Origin: Bog-473 sp963766995
GTDB lineage: Bacteria > Actinomycetota > Acidimicrobiia > Acidimicrobiales > RAAP-2
Direction of reading: 5' to 3'
NCBI GenBank assembly: GCA_963766995.1
Contig: CAVYCE010000001.1
Span: 62,001-126,000 of the forward strand
Length of the DNA: 64,000 nt
The position numbers were made by a program, and so were the translations under genes. Positions 7,795 through 16,011 of the stretch are shown here, one piece after another. Numbering within the stretch: position 1 is the first letter of the stretch; every line of letters begins with the position of its first letter. The notes under the pieces are model-generated. The model was not told where the DNA came from, did not search any database, and worked only from the letters and a program-made list of their open reading frames with translations.

Positions 7795-8849
7795 GCTTGA
7801 TGGACGAATTTTCCGCACCCGAGATCTCGAATGTGGACGGCCTCTGCGCCTGGTTGGACTCCCAAGGACTTGGCGTGGGCGCGCCCCTGGAGCACCGTTA
7901 CATCTCGGGCGGGAGCCAGAACGAGATTTACGAACTTCGACGAGGCGATCTGCACTGCGCCATGCGCATCCCTCCGGCCGCGGCGCCGCCGACTCGCGAT
8001 GACGGCATCGTCCGCGAATGGCGGATCATCGAGGCCCTGAGCGGTACCGATGTTCCGAGCACCGAGGCCTTCGCCGTCTGCACAGACCAGTCCGTCCTGG
8101 GGCGGACCTTTTATCTGATGGGATTCGTCGACGGTTGGTCACCCATGTCCATGCGGCGTGAGTGGCCGGCCCCCTTCGACGACGACCTGGCCGAGCGACG
8201 CGGCCTGGCCTTCCAACTGGTGGAAGGGATCGCCCTCCTCTCTAAGGTGGACTGGAAGGCCAAGGGCCTGGCAGATCTCGGTCGACCCGATGGCTTCCAC
8301 GAGCGGCAGGTCGATCGCTGGACTTCGTTCCTCGAGCGCATTAGAGGCCGGGAACTTCCTGGCTTCGAGGAGGCTGCGGCCTGGCTGCGGTCCCATCGGC
8401 CCATTGACTACGTACCGGGGCTCATGCACGGCGACTACCAGTTCGCCAATGTGATGTTCCGCCACGGTTCTCCCGCAACCCTGGCCGCCATCGTCGACTG
8501 GGAAATGGGCACGGTCGGTGACCCGAAGCTCGACCTCGGCTGGGTGGTCCATTCCTGGCCCGATGACACGACCAGTGATGAAGACCGTGTCGGTGGCTAC
8601 GTGGACATGACAGGTATGCCCGGACGCGATGACGTGCTGGCCCACTACGCATCCGTCTCCGGACGGCAGGTGGACGACATCGACTACTACTGCGTCCTGG
8701 CCAAATGGAAGCTGGCCGTCGTGCTCGAACAGGGCTTCCAGCGCGCCGGTGACGACGAGAAACTGCAGGCCTTCGGCCCCGTGGTGCTCGACCTCATGGC
8801 CGGGGCAGCCGATCTGGTCGCGACCACCGATTACTCGGTGCTGGCTTAG
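7791..8849 (+). CDS. APH-family phosphotransferase, ACAD-linked kinase
   Basis: A 352-residue aminoglycoside-phosphotransferase-fold kinase. It shows the catalytic loop HGDYQFANVMF near residue 215 and the metal-binding IVDWEMGTVGDPKLDLGW near 237, so it looks active. The N-terminal ISGGSQNEIYEL is the nucleotide-binding strand region seen in acyl-CoA-linked APH proteins. It starts at GTG 7791 inside the stop of the ACAD (4-bp overlap), implying tight co-expression. Likely it phosphorylates a hydroxyl on an acyl-CoA so that the partner ACAD can eliminate phosphate; resistance to antibiotics is unlikely in this context. The following 137 bp to 8987 hold a palindrome. Confidence 0.85.
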   Translation: MSLMDEFSAPEISNVDGLCAWLDSQGLGVGAPLEHRYISGGSQNEIYELRRGDLHCAMRIPPAAAPPTRDDGIVREWRIIEALSGTDVPSTEAFAVCTDQSVLGRTFYLMGFVDGWSPMSMRREWPAPFDDDLAERRGLAFQLVEGIALLSKVDWKAKGLADLGRPDGFHERQVDRWTSFLERIRGRELPGFEEAAAWLRSHRPIDYVPGLMHGDYQFANVMFRHGSPATLAAIVDWEMGTVGDPKLDLGWVVHSWPDDTTSDEDRVGGYVDMTGMPGRDDVLAHYASVSGRQVDDIDYYCVLAKWKLAVVLEQGFQRAGDDEKLQAFGPVVLDLMAGAADLVATTDYSVLA

Positions 8850-8902
8850 AGGAAATCCTCCTCCCGGGATCGGCAAGGTGGTGCTCCAGACGGGCTCCGT
8901 CT

Positions 8903-8926
8903 AACATTGACGTCGATGTCAGTGTT
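8903..8926. promoter_or_regulatory. Extended operator-like palindrome with TTGACGTC core
   Basis: A 24-bp imperfect inverted repeat (outer arms AACA / TGTT, inner TGAC / GTCA) sits 60 bp upstream of the CoA-transferase ATG at 8987. The core TTGACGTCGATGTCAGTG matches the sites at 319, 14746 and 22990. It is placed to control the 8987-13502 operon. The regulator is unknown. Confidence 0.5.
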
Positions 8927-8986
8927 GAGGGTGGAAAACGGTCAAAGTGGGGTCCGAACCGCCATTGGGACAGGGGGCAACAGGCC

Positions 8987-10213
8987 ATGACTGCGACGCA
9001 GGTAATGAAGGGCGTGCGCGTCCTTGAGGTCGCAGAGCACACGTTCGTCCCCGCCGCCTCTGCGCTCCTGGCTGACTGGGGTGCCGAGGTCATTAAAATT
9101 GAGCCAACCGAACGGGGCGATGCCATGCGTGGCCTGGCCGCCACGGGCGTGGTGTCACTTACCGGTGATGTCCACCCATTGCTCGAGCATTCCAACCGGG
9201 GAAAGCGCAGTCTTGCCCTCGATCTCTCGACTCAAGACGGTCTCGACATTCTCTACAAGTTGGCGGCATCGGCTGATGTCTTTCTGACCAACAAGTTGCC
9301 CAAGGTGCGGAAGAAGCTCAATATCGAGCTTGAAGACCTGAGAGCCCATAATCCCAACATCATTTACGTGGCAGGCACCGGCCAGGGTGAGCGGGGACCC
9401 GATGCCGACAAGGGCTCGTACGACTCGCTGTCCTTCTGGTTCCGACCCGGTGTGTCCATGGGCGTGAAGCCAGCTGACTCCGACCACCTCCCCGGTCCCC
9501 CGGCACCTGGGTTCGGCGATTCCATCGGGGCCATGACCATCGCCGGCGGAATCATGGGAGCGCTCTTCCACCGCGAGCGGACCGGCGAAGCGACCACGGT
9601 GGATGTGTCGCTGCTCGGGACGGGCATGTGGGCCATGGGACAGGCGTATGCCCTCTCACTCCTGACTGACAAGCCGTGGCAAGGACCTCCGAGCGGATCG
9701 CCCCGCCTCAATCCCCTGGTTCGGAACTTCGCCACCAAGGACAACCGGTACCTCTCGTTCTGCTGCCTGCAGGCCAGTCGTTACTGGGCCGAGCTGTGCA
9801 ATCTGCTGGATCGCCCGGAACTCGGCACCGATGAGCGGTTCGCTAATCACGCCGCGCTGGTTGAGCACAGCCTCGAAGCGCAGGCCTTGCTGGAGAACGC
9901 ATTCGCTAAGGGCACCGTGGCCGAGTGGCGCGAGAGATTGGCCGATTTCACCGGACAATGGTGCGTCGTACAAGACACCCTCGAAGCAGCGACCGTCGAT
10001 CCGCAGACTGCCGCTAACGGCTACGTCCAGGATTGTGTGAGCTCAACTGGCTCAGCGTTCAAACTCGTGGCCGCACCGGTGCAGTACGGAGGCGAGCCCG
10101 CACCCGCCGGTCGCGCTCCGGAATTCAACGAGCACGGCGATGACATCCTGGCCGAGCTCGGAATCGACTGGGATACCATCGTCGATCTCAAGGTCCGAGC
10201 CATTGTCGGATAA
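8987..10213 (+). CDS. CoA-transferase family III (CaiB/BaiF)
   Basis: A 408-residue class III CoA-transferase, which moves CoA between a donor acyl-CoA and an acid acceptor through an Asp-bound intermediate. N-terminal VLEVAEHTFVPAASALLADWGAEVIKIE and the catalytic-Asp region GFGDSIGAMTIAG (near residue 172) are visible. First gene of a co-directional operon: SDR, hotdog protein, DUF35 and thiolase-like aldolase follow. The upstream palindrome at 8903-8926 is the likely control site. Substrate unknown. Confidence 0.9.
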   Translation: MTATQVMKGVRVLEVAEHTFVPAASALLADWGAEVIKIEPTERGDAMRGLAATGVVSLTGDVHPLLEHSNRGKRSLALDLSTQDGLDILYKLAASADVFLTNKLPKVRKKLNIELEDLRAHNPNIIYVAGTGQGERGPDADKGSYDSLSFWFRPGVSMGVKPADSDHLPGPPAPGFGDSIGAMTIAGGIMGALFHRERTGEATTVDVSLLGTGMWAMGQAYALSLLTDKPWQGPPSGSPRLNPLVRNFATKDNRYLSFCCLQASRYWAELCNLLDRPELGTDERFANHAALVEHSLEAQALLENAFAKGTVAEWRERLADFTGQWCVVQDTLEAATVDPQTAANGYVQDCVSSTGSAFKLVAAPVQYGGEPAPAGRAPEFNEHGDDILAELGIDWDTIVDLKVRAIVG

Positions 10214-10257
10214 CAATCGTTTCCGACCGTAGCAATACCGACACTTCAGGAGGACAC

Positions 10258-11085
10258 ATGGGACTGTTCAATGCCTTTCGCTATGACGGCAAGCGCGTGC
10301 TGGTTGTCGGCGGTGCCACTGGGATGGGAGCAGCTGCTGCCGCGCTCGTACAGGACGCCGGGGCGGAAGTCATTGTGATGGACTTCGCCGAGGTGACGTT
10401 GGCCGGCGCCAAGGCCATCCACGTCAACTTGGCCGACAAGACTTCGATCGACACGGCCCTGGCCGAACTCGGTGGTCCCGTTGACGCGTTGATGTCGTGC
10501 GCCGGCGTGGCTGACGGCACACCGAATATCGAGAAGATCAACTACATCGGCCACCGCTACATGATCGACCGGATGCTGGAGAGCGGCGCACTGGGGAGTG
10601 GCGCATCCATCGGATTCATTTCGTCTGCCGCCGGCCTCGGATGGGAATCCAACCTTGACTTGGTCAAGGAGTACCTGGACATCACCGACTTCGACGCCGC
10701 ATCGGCCTGGGCCGTCGAGCATGGGTGGGCCGACTACTTCCACTCCAAGCAGGCGGTCTGCGGCTACGTGGCGCGCCAGGCCTTTCCATTGCTCAAGCAA
10801 GGCATTCGTATCAACGCCATCTGCCCTGGACCCACCGACACTCCGCTCGCTCGAGCCAACGAAGAGATGTGGTTGGGCTTTGGTGCTGACTACCGTGAAG
10901 AGGCCGGCATCGGCCCCTCGACTCCGATCGAGCAGGCCTATCCCCTCGTCTTCCTGTGCAGCGAGGCGGCCTCCGGCGTCACGGGCATCACCCTTGTCAG
11001 TGACGCCGGCTACATCAGCTCAGGCATCACCGACTCCTTCCCCCCTGCTTCGGCGGCCGCCGGATTTCTTCTCGGTCGGTTCTAG
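10258..11085 (+). CDS. Short-chain dehydrogenase/reductase
   Basis: A 275-residue NAD(P)-dependent oxidoreductase with GGATGMGAA (cofactor loop near residue 19), FISSAAGL (catalytic Ser) and YFHSKQAV (YxxxK near 160). A long insert between Ser and Tyr makes it similar to 3-alpha-hydroxysteroid-dehydrogenase-like SDRs, including the one at 2176-3009. CAGGAGG precedes the ATG by 6 nt. It is the second gene of the CoA-transferase operon and probably oxidises a hydroxyacyl intermediate. Confidence 0.88.
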   Translation: MGLFNAFRYDGKRVLVVGGATGMGAAAAALVQDAGAEVIVMDFAEVTLAGAKAIHVNLADKTSIDTALAELGGPVDALMSCAGVADGTPNIEKINYIGHRYMIDRMLESGALGSGASIGFISSAAGLGWESNLDLVKEYLDITDFDAASAWAVEHGWADYFHSKQAVCGYVARQAFPLLKQGIRINAICPGPTDTPLARANEEMWLGFGADYREEAGIGPSTPIEQAYPLVFLCSEAASGVTGITLVSDAGYISSGITDSFPPASAAAGFLLGRF

Positions 11086-11121
11086 GCCCTTCCGGGCCTG
11101 CCCTCAATCCGAAATGAGCCG

Positions 11122-11895
11122 ATGACATCGGGAGCAGGCAATGCCTTCGGGCGCCGCCATGTGTTGCGGGATCTCGGTTGGGTGGTATCTCGAAGTGGTG
11201 ACGACCAGCACGGTGCCGCCAATGTGTATCCCGAGATGCATGTACCAGGCACCCATTTCCTCCGGACATCCATCCTGGCCACGTGGGCCGATGTGTTAGC
11301 TGGCTACTTGGCCATGGAGGTGCTCAGTCCGCGTGTGCCGGTCACACTCGAACTCGATGTGCACCTGTACGGTTCCCCACCCGCGGCGGGAACGGTCAAC
11401 GGGATCGGCCGGGTACTCAAGGCTGGTCGAACCATCTTTGCCGCCCGCATCGACTTCACCGACCAAATGGATGCACCCATCGGATTCGCCGCTGCTTCAT
11501 TCATGGCTGCACCGGATGCGTCCTTGACCATTGCCGCACCGGGTTCGGAGCCAGATCCGGCGGGGAAGCAACTTCATGAGGCATTCGCCGACCGGGCCGG
11601 TTGTCAACGTCGTGAACCCGGAATAGCGGTACTCAGTAGCACCGACGAATCGCTGAATGCCTCCAACACTCTTAATGGAGGACTAATCGCGCTGGCGGTG
11701 GAGGAATCGGCGCTCTCTCTGGCACCAGGTCGGTTCCTGACCTCGCTCGCGCTGCGCTATCTGCAACCCGTTCGCGTTGGGCCAGCCGTGGCCAAGGCCA
11801 TCCTCCATGGCAACCTGGCCCAGATAGAGGTGTCCGACGCCGGCAACCAGGACCGACTCTGCGTCGTGGCCACGGCCCGCACTGACGCAGCCTGA
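11122..11895 (+). CDS. PaaI/hotdog-fold thioesterase-like protein
   Basis: A 257-residue protein that looks like two hotdog domains in tandem (about residues 30-130 and 160-255), each with a helix and a strand-rich segment such as VTLELDVHLYGSPPAAGTVNG and FLTSLALRYLQPVRVGPAV. That arrangement is seen in acyl-CoA thioesterases and MaoC-like hydratases; a MaoC-type hydratase motif is not evident. Start ATG 11122 has only a weak SD. It lies between the SDR and DUF35 genes of the operon, so an acyl-CoA thioesterase or hydratase role fits. Confidence 0.65.
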   Translation: MTSGAGNAFGRRHVLRDLGWVVSRSGDDQHGAANVYPEMHVPGTHFLRTSILATWADVLAGYLAMEVLSPRVPVTLELDVHLYGSPPAAGTVNGIGRVLKAGRTIFAARIDFTDQMDAPIGFAAASFMAAPDASLTIAAPGSEPDPAGKQLHEAFADRAGCQRREPGIAVLSSTDESLNASNTLNGGLIALAVEESALSLAPGRFLTSLALRYLQPVRVGPAVAKAILHGNLAQIEVSDAGNQDRLCVVATARTDAA

Positions 11896-11916
11896 TCTGA
11901 TCGCAAGGAGAGCAAC

Positions 11917-12364
11917 ATGACACAACAGCGCCCGGTCGCCGAGGGCCTCTTCGAGGGGCCAGATGAGGAAGTGCGAGTGCGCGGCATCGAGTTGTAGTAA
12001 ATGCGCGTTCATCACCTTTCCCGCCCTGGATGCCTGTCCCAGCTGCGGGAGTGATTCGGTCACGCCAACCCTGCTCTCACGTCGCGGCACGTTGTGGACG
12101 TGGACCAGGCAGCGTTTCCAGCCCAAGAACCCGCCCTACATCGGTCGGGAAGCAGCCAAGGAGTTCAAGCCTTACGGCGTTGGCTTTATTGAGCTCCCCG
12201 AAGGTCGGATAGAGGCTCGTATCGCCGGGCCTATCGATCAGGAGCTGACCATCGGTATGCCGATGGAACTGACGGTTGTCCCCTTCGCCAACGACGAGGA
12301 CGGCACTGAAGTCCTGACCTACGCCTTCCGACCGACCAACGAGGAGCACTCGAACCATGGATGA
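11917..12364 (+). pseudogene. DUF35 (ChsH2-type) OB/zinc-ribbon protein, frameshifted
   Basis: The gene starts at ATG 11917 (AAGGAG at 11905-11910) and reads 26 codons to a TAG at 11995. The rest of the protein continues in the +1 frame through to TGA 12362. Removing one T at 11992-11993 restores GAG-TGT-AGT-AAA-TGC and a 148-residue DUF35 protein with a CSKC...CPSC zinc ribbon and a C-terminal OB-fold (GVGFIELPEGRIEARI). Such proteins partner thiolase-like aldolases (ChsH2 with Ltp2) and the next gene is such a thiolase, overlapping by 8 bp. Either an assembly/sequencing error or a real inactivating mutation; an internal ATG at 11963 could yield a version lacking the N-terminus. Confidence 0.75.
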
Positions 12365-13502
12365 CGTCGCCATCATCGGAGTTGGCTTGCACCCGTTCGG
12401 GCGCTTTCCCGGGCTTTCCGCCATAGAGATGGGGGCCAAGGCATCGCGGCTCGCCCTGGCCGATGCCGGCATCGTCTGGAAAGACGTGCAATTCGCGTTC
12501 GGCGGCAGCTACGAAGTCGACAACCCGGACGCCGTGGTCAACTACCTCGGTCTCACCGGACTGCCGTTCACTGATGTCTACAACGGCTGCGCCACCGCGG
12601 CGAGTGCTCTGACGCAAGCCGCCAACACCATCCGACTGGGCCAGTACGACATCGGTATGGCCATCGGCATGGACAAACACATGCCCGGCGCGTTCTCGGC
12701 GGATCCGGTGCAGTACGGCGTCCCAAGCTGGTACGGCGAGACGGGCCTGTTCCTGACACCAAAGTTCTTTGCCATGAAGATCCAGCGCTACATGCACGAT
12801 CACGGGATCACCCCCCAGACGCTGGCCCGAGTGGCGGCCAAGAACTATCGCAACGGAGCTCGCAACCCGTTGGCCTTCAGGCGTCAGGAGCTGAGCGAGG
12901 AAGAAATTCTTAACTCGCCGATGGTGAACGACCCATTGACGCAGTACATGTTCTGCTCACCGGACGAAGGGGCTGCTGCCGTGGTCCTGTGCCGGGCTGA
13001 CATTGCGCACCGGTTCACTTCAACACCGATCTACCTGAAAGCTTCGGTGGTGCGGACCAGGAGGCTCGGGGCCTTCGAGGTCCACAGCCCGTGGCTGCCG
13101 CTCGATCGTACCGATGCTCCGACAGTGGATGCCTCAAAGGCCGCCTACGAGATGGCGGGCCTTGGCCCCGATGATGTCAACGTGGTGCAACTCCAGGACA
13201 CCGACGCCGGGGCCGAGGTCATCCACATGGCCGAGAACGGCTTCTGCGCCGATGGTGAGCAGGAAGCGCTCATCGCCGAAGGGGCCACCGAAATCGGCGG
13301 CCGACTCCCCGTCAATACCGACGGTGGTCTTATTGCCAACGGTGAACCGATCGGGGCATCAGGCCTACGGCAGCTACACGAGCTCGTGCAGCAACTGCGC
13401 GGCGCGGCCGGGGACCGTCAGGTTCCTGGCTCACCCAAGGTGGGCTATAGCCAGCTGTACGGCGCCCCCGGCACGGCCGGCGTCGCCATCATCTCGACCT
13501 GA
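12357..13502 (+). CDS. Thiolase-like protein, probable Ltp2-type retro-aldolase
   Basis: A 381-residue thiolase-fold protein of the SCP-x/lipid-transfer group. The nucleophile-position Cys (NGCATAAS, Cys78) is present, but the thiolase His sites are changed: QLQDTDAG replaces the HDCF-type motif, and GEPIGASG replaces GHPxG. Loss of these fits non-Claisen members that act with DUF35 proteins to cleave aldol-type beta-hydroxyacyl-CoA side chains (established for Ltp2-ChsH2). ATG 12357 overlaps the DUF35 gene by 8 bp. It ends 2 bp from the convergent amidohydrolase. Probable role: final cleavage releasing a ketone and a short acyl-CoA. Confidence 0.82.
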   Translation: MDDVAIIGVGLHPFGRFPGLSAIEMGAKASRLALADAGIVWKDVQFAFGGSYEVDNPDAVVNYLGLTGLPFTDVYNGCATAASALTQAANTIRLGQYDIGMAIGMDKHMPGAFSADPVQYGVPSWYGETGLFLTPKFFAMKIQRYMHDHGITPQTLARVAAKNYRNGARNPLAFRRQELSEEEILNSPMVNDPLTQYMFCSPDEGAAAVVLCRADIAHRFTSTPIYLKASVVRTRRLGAFEVHSPWLPLDRTDAPTVDASKAAYEMAGLGPDDVNVVQLQDTDAGAEVIHMAENGFCADGEQEALIAEGATEIGGRLPVNTDGGLIANGEPIGASGLRQLHELVQQLRGAAGDRQVPGSPKVGYSQLYGAPGTAGVAIIST

Positions 13503-13503
13503 G

Positions 13504-14706
13504 TCAGGCCGCGAAGGGGACCTTCATCGCCTCGGCCAAGTTGCCGCCCATCACCTTGGCGATTTCTTCGTGACTGAGATCCTGGATCTCGTCGACGTAG
13601 GACAGTGGCTCCGCCATCCCTTCGATGTGCGGATAGTCCGACCCGAAGACCACCCGGTCCACGCCGAGCAATTCAATGAGCTCACGCGGATTGTCCTCGT
13701 GGAAGGGGTGCACCCAGATATTGCGCTTGAGCACCATGAGCGGGTCCTCGTCATAGAGGCCGGGCTCGTGGGCGTAGGAGTGACCGATGGCCTGGATGAA
13801 CGGACGCACCCAGGCCGATCCGTTTTCCACCGGCAGGATGCGTAGCTTCGGAAATCGGGTAAGCAGTCCGTGGCCGATGAGTGAGGCCACCGTGTCGAAG
13901 ATTCCACGGCTCTGCGTATGGGCGATGTCCATGAACGCCGTCTTGCCGGAGAAAGGAAGCAGCTCGCCCTCCGGCTTTCCTTCCCACTGGTTGTAGTAGC
14001 GGGACAGTCCATCATCGGATGCGTGCATCCCGACCGTGATGTCGAATTCGGTCACCCGCTGCCAGAACGGATCGAATTCCGGCAATGCGAAAGAACGACG
14101 GCCCATGTACCCGGGAACGGGAGCCGGGCGGATGAGGATGATCTTCGCTCCATGCTCGACCACCCATTCGAGTTCCTTGATTGCTTCGCTGACGATCGGA
14201 AGAGTGATGACCGGCGCGGCGAAGATCCGTCCCTCGTAGTTGAACGTCCAGTGCTCATGCATCCACTGGTTCAACGCGTGTACGGCAGCGTGAGTGGCCA
14301 ACGGGTCCGAACCCAGGCGCTCCTCCAAAAGGCTGGCCAGTGTCGGCCACATGAGCGCCCGATCCAGGCCAAGTTCATCCATCAATGCCAAGCGGGGCTC
14401 GGGTGAGAAGAAGGCCTCCGGCGAGCGAATGGGATCTCCCATCAACTCGCGGCGGGTCTTTCCCTCTGGGTTGCCGTGCTTGAAGAACTCTTCGGAGGCA
14501 CCGGGTCGACCGACCACCTCGAAGGTGGGGTTAGGGATGTACTCAGAAATCACGTTGCGCACGGCGATTTTGGTGCGCCCGTTGAACTGGATGTACTTGA
14601 TCAGCCCGTCATATTCCTTGGGCAAGAACTTGGTGAACGCCTCCGGCGTTTCGTACATGTGATTGTCAGCGTCAAAGACAGGGAAGTCGACAATTGGCTT
14701 GGACAT
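13504..14706 (-). CDS. Amidohydrolase (PF04909-type, metal-dependent)
   Basis: A 400-residue TIM-barrel amidohydrolase of the decarboxylase/lyase-like PF04909 group. It has FDADNHMYE at the N-terminus (where other members carry DxHxH), DITVGMHASDD, LPVENGSAW and the metal-binding GSDYPHIEG near residue 360. Such enzymes hydrolyse or decarboxylate aromatic acids and cyclic compounds. ATG 14706 follows GGAGGTG. The upstream region holds a TTGACGTCAA palindrome at 14746. Monocistronic as far as seen. Confidence 0.87.
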   Translation of the reverse strand: MSKPIVDFPVFDADNHMYETPEAFTKFLPKEYDGLIKYIQFNGRTKIAVRNVISEYIPNPTFEVVGRPGASEEFFKHGNPEGKTRRELMGDPIRSPEAFFSPEPRLALMDELGLDRALMWPTLASLLEERLGSDPLATHAAVHALNQWMHEHWTFNYEGRIFAAPVITLPIVSEAIKELEWVVEHGAKIILIRPAPVPGYMGRRSFALPEFDPFWQRVTEFDITVGMHASDDGLSRYYNQWEGKPEGELLPFSGKTAFMDIAHTQSRGIFDTVASLIGHGLLTRFPKLRILPVENGSAWVRPFIQAIGHSYAHEPGLYDEDPLMVLKRNIWVHPFHEDNPRELIELLGVDRVVFGSDYPHIEGMAEPLSYVDEIQDLSHEEIAKVMGGNLAEAMKVPFAA

Positions 14707-14745
14707 TTCACACCTCCGAGGACAACGTCCTCTCGATTTTCAACT

Positions 14746-14762
14746 TTGACGTCAATATTATG
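14746..14762. promoter_or_regulatory. TTGACGTC-type operator upstream of amidohydrolase
   Basis: TTGACGTCAATATTATG contains a 10-bp perfect palindrome TTGACGTCAA and is nearly identical to the site at 22990-23007 (TTGACGTCAATATTAGTG). It lies 40 bp upstream of the amidohydrolase ATG. The shared sequence suggests co-regulation with the CoA-transferase operon (8903) and the Rieske pair (22989). The rest of the gap to 14810 shows nothing else clear. Confidence 0.5.
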
Positions 14763-14809
14763 CGGTGCGGGCTACTGGGCACAATCGCCCACGCTGTCTG
14801 TATTACTCC

Positions 14810-15739
14810 CTATGCCGTGGCGAGCTGTGATTCGCGGCGCCGGAGAACGGCACAGAGCGTCTCGTTATAGGGGGCTTTCAGGCCCAACTCTTGGCTCAGC
14901 GTCACGACCTGGCCATTGATCACGTCAATTTCCGAGGGTCTTCCCGCCAGCTGGTCCAGCCGCATGGATGGACTGGCATTCGGAATGGTGGCGGCGAAGG
15001 TGGTCACGTACTGCAGCGGGTCGTCGAACGGGAAGTGCACCCCCTTGGCCACCCCGAGTGCATAGGCCTCAGCCGTACAACCGAGTGCCACTTGCCAATA
15101 ATCGGGATTCGCCATCAGTTCGCCCACGGTCACGTCGAACACCGCGCAGGGAGCGCTAAGTGTGACGTTGCAGAGGAACTTCTCCCAGATCATGAGCGCG
15201 ATGTCGGAGAAGGCTTTGACGTTGAAGCCCGCGTCATGCCAGGCCTTCTCAATCCTCTGCACCCGCTCGGTCATACCGCCGTTCATCTCGCCGATGCGGA
15301 TCATCCGCATACCCTCGTGATGTACGTGACCAGCTTGCGGTATCGAAGAACCGAATCCTTCGGCAATGCCAATCAGGATGTGCTGTTCTGGAATCCGTTT
15401 GGCCACTCGCTCGCCGGCCCCAAGGCCGTTCTGAAACGCCATCACAATGCTGTCCGGCTCGAGTAGTGGACCGATCGCCGCCGCCACCTCATCGACCGCC
15501 GAAGCCTTGGTGGCGATGACCCACACGTCGCAGGTGCCGGCGTCAGCCGGCTTCATTCCGGTCCGGAGGTCAGCCACGACGTAATCCCCGCTCGCGCCCG
15601 TCACGCTCAGCCCATTGGTGGCGATGGCATCAATGTGCTCTGCCGACGTATCGATGGCCCACACCTCATGTCCGCCCTTGCAGAGCATGGCTGCGTACAC
15701 CGAGCCCATTGCGCCGGTACCGACAATGGCAATCTTCAT
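14810..15739 (-). CDS. Ketopantoate-reductase-family dehydrogenase (PanE/ApbA-like)
   Basis: A 309-residue NAD(P)-dependent reductase with the N-terminal Rossmann motif IVGTGAMGS and the family's FQNGLGAGERV segment near residue 104, and the C-terminal helical domain (WEKFLCNVTLSAPCAVF). Ketopantoate reductases reduce 2-oxo acids. Its place at the end of a P450-SDR-TetR-ferredoxin operon suggests a catabolic ketone/alcohol role rather than pantothenate synthesis. The ATG at 15739 has AGGG upstream. Distance to the ferredoxin stop is 48 bp. Confidence 0.88.
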   Translation of the reverse strand: MKIAIVGTGAMGSVYAAMLCKGGHEVWAIDTSAEHIDAIATNGLSVTGASGDYVVADLRTGMKPADAGTCDVWVIATKASAVDEVAAAIGPLLEPDSIVMAFQNGLGAGERVAKRIPEQHILIGIAEGFGSSIPQAGHVHHEGMRMIRIGEMNGGMTERVQRIEKAWHDAGFNVKAFSDIALMIWEKFLCNVTLSAPCAVFDVTVGELMANPDYWQVALGCTAEAYALGVAKGVHFPFDDPLQYVTTFAATIPNASPSMRLDQLAGRPSEIDVINGQVVTLSQELGLKAPYNETLCAVLRRRESQLATA

Positions 15740-15787
15740 GGTGTCCCTATTCTGCCCTGAGGATCCTTGCTCGAAGGGCCAGACCGG

Positions 15788-15979
15788 TCAGTCCTGTATG
15801 GAAATGGCGTTCTTTGGGCACGAACGCATAGCGTGCACCACCTTGTCCCGCAGTTCCTCAGGCGGATTCTCGTTGAGCACATAGAGGAAGTCGTCGTCAC
15901 GAACTTCGAAGACTTCTGGTGCGACTCCCATGCAAAGCGCATTGCTCTCACACAGCCCAAAATCGACCACTACTCGCAT
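15788..15979 (-). CDS. Small ferredoxin for cytochrome P450
   Basis: A 63-residue ferredoxin with three cysteines in the arrangement C-x5-C (Cys10, Cys16) and C-P near residue 54, the pattern of actinobacterial P450-linked 3Fe-4S ferredoxins (the fourth cluster position is Asn). It would pass electrons to the P450 encoded upstream in the same operon. GTG-rich start MRVVVDFG; ATG 15979 has GGAGG about 12 nt upstream. No matching reductase is next to it; the KshB-like reductase at 44878 is a distant candidate. Confidence 0.87.
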   Translation of the reverse strand: MRVVVDFGLCESNALCMGVAPEVFEVRDDDFLYVLNENPPEELRDKVVHAMRSCPKNAISIQD

Positions 15980-16011
15980 GTCGCTTCACCCTCCCTCGCT
16001 GCCGATGTGGT

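Noticed and set aside
7018..7818. 266-codon minus-strand frame antisense to the ACAD10/11-like gene
   Set aside because: Codon-shadow frame with His/Arg-rich nonsense and no start signal.
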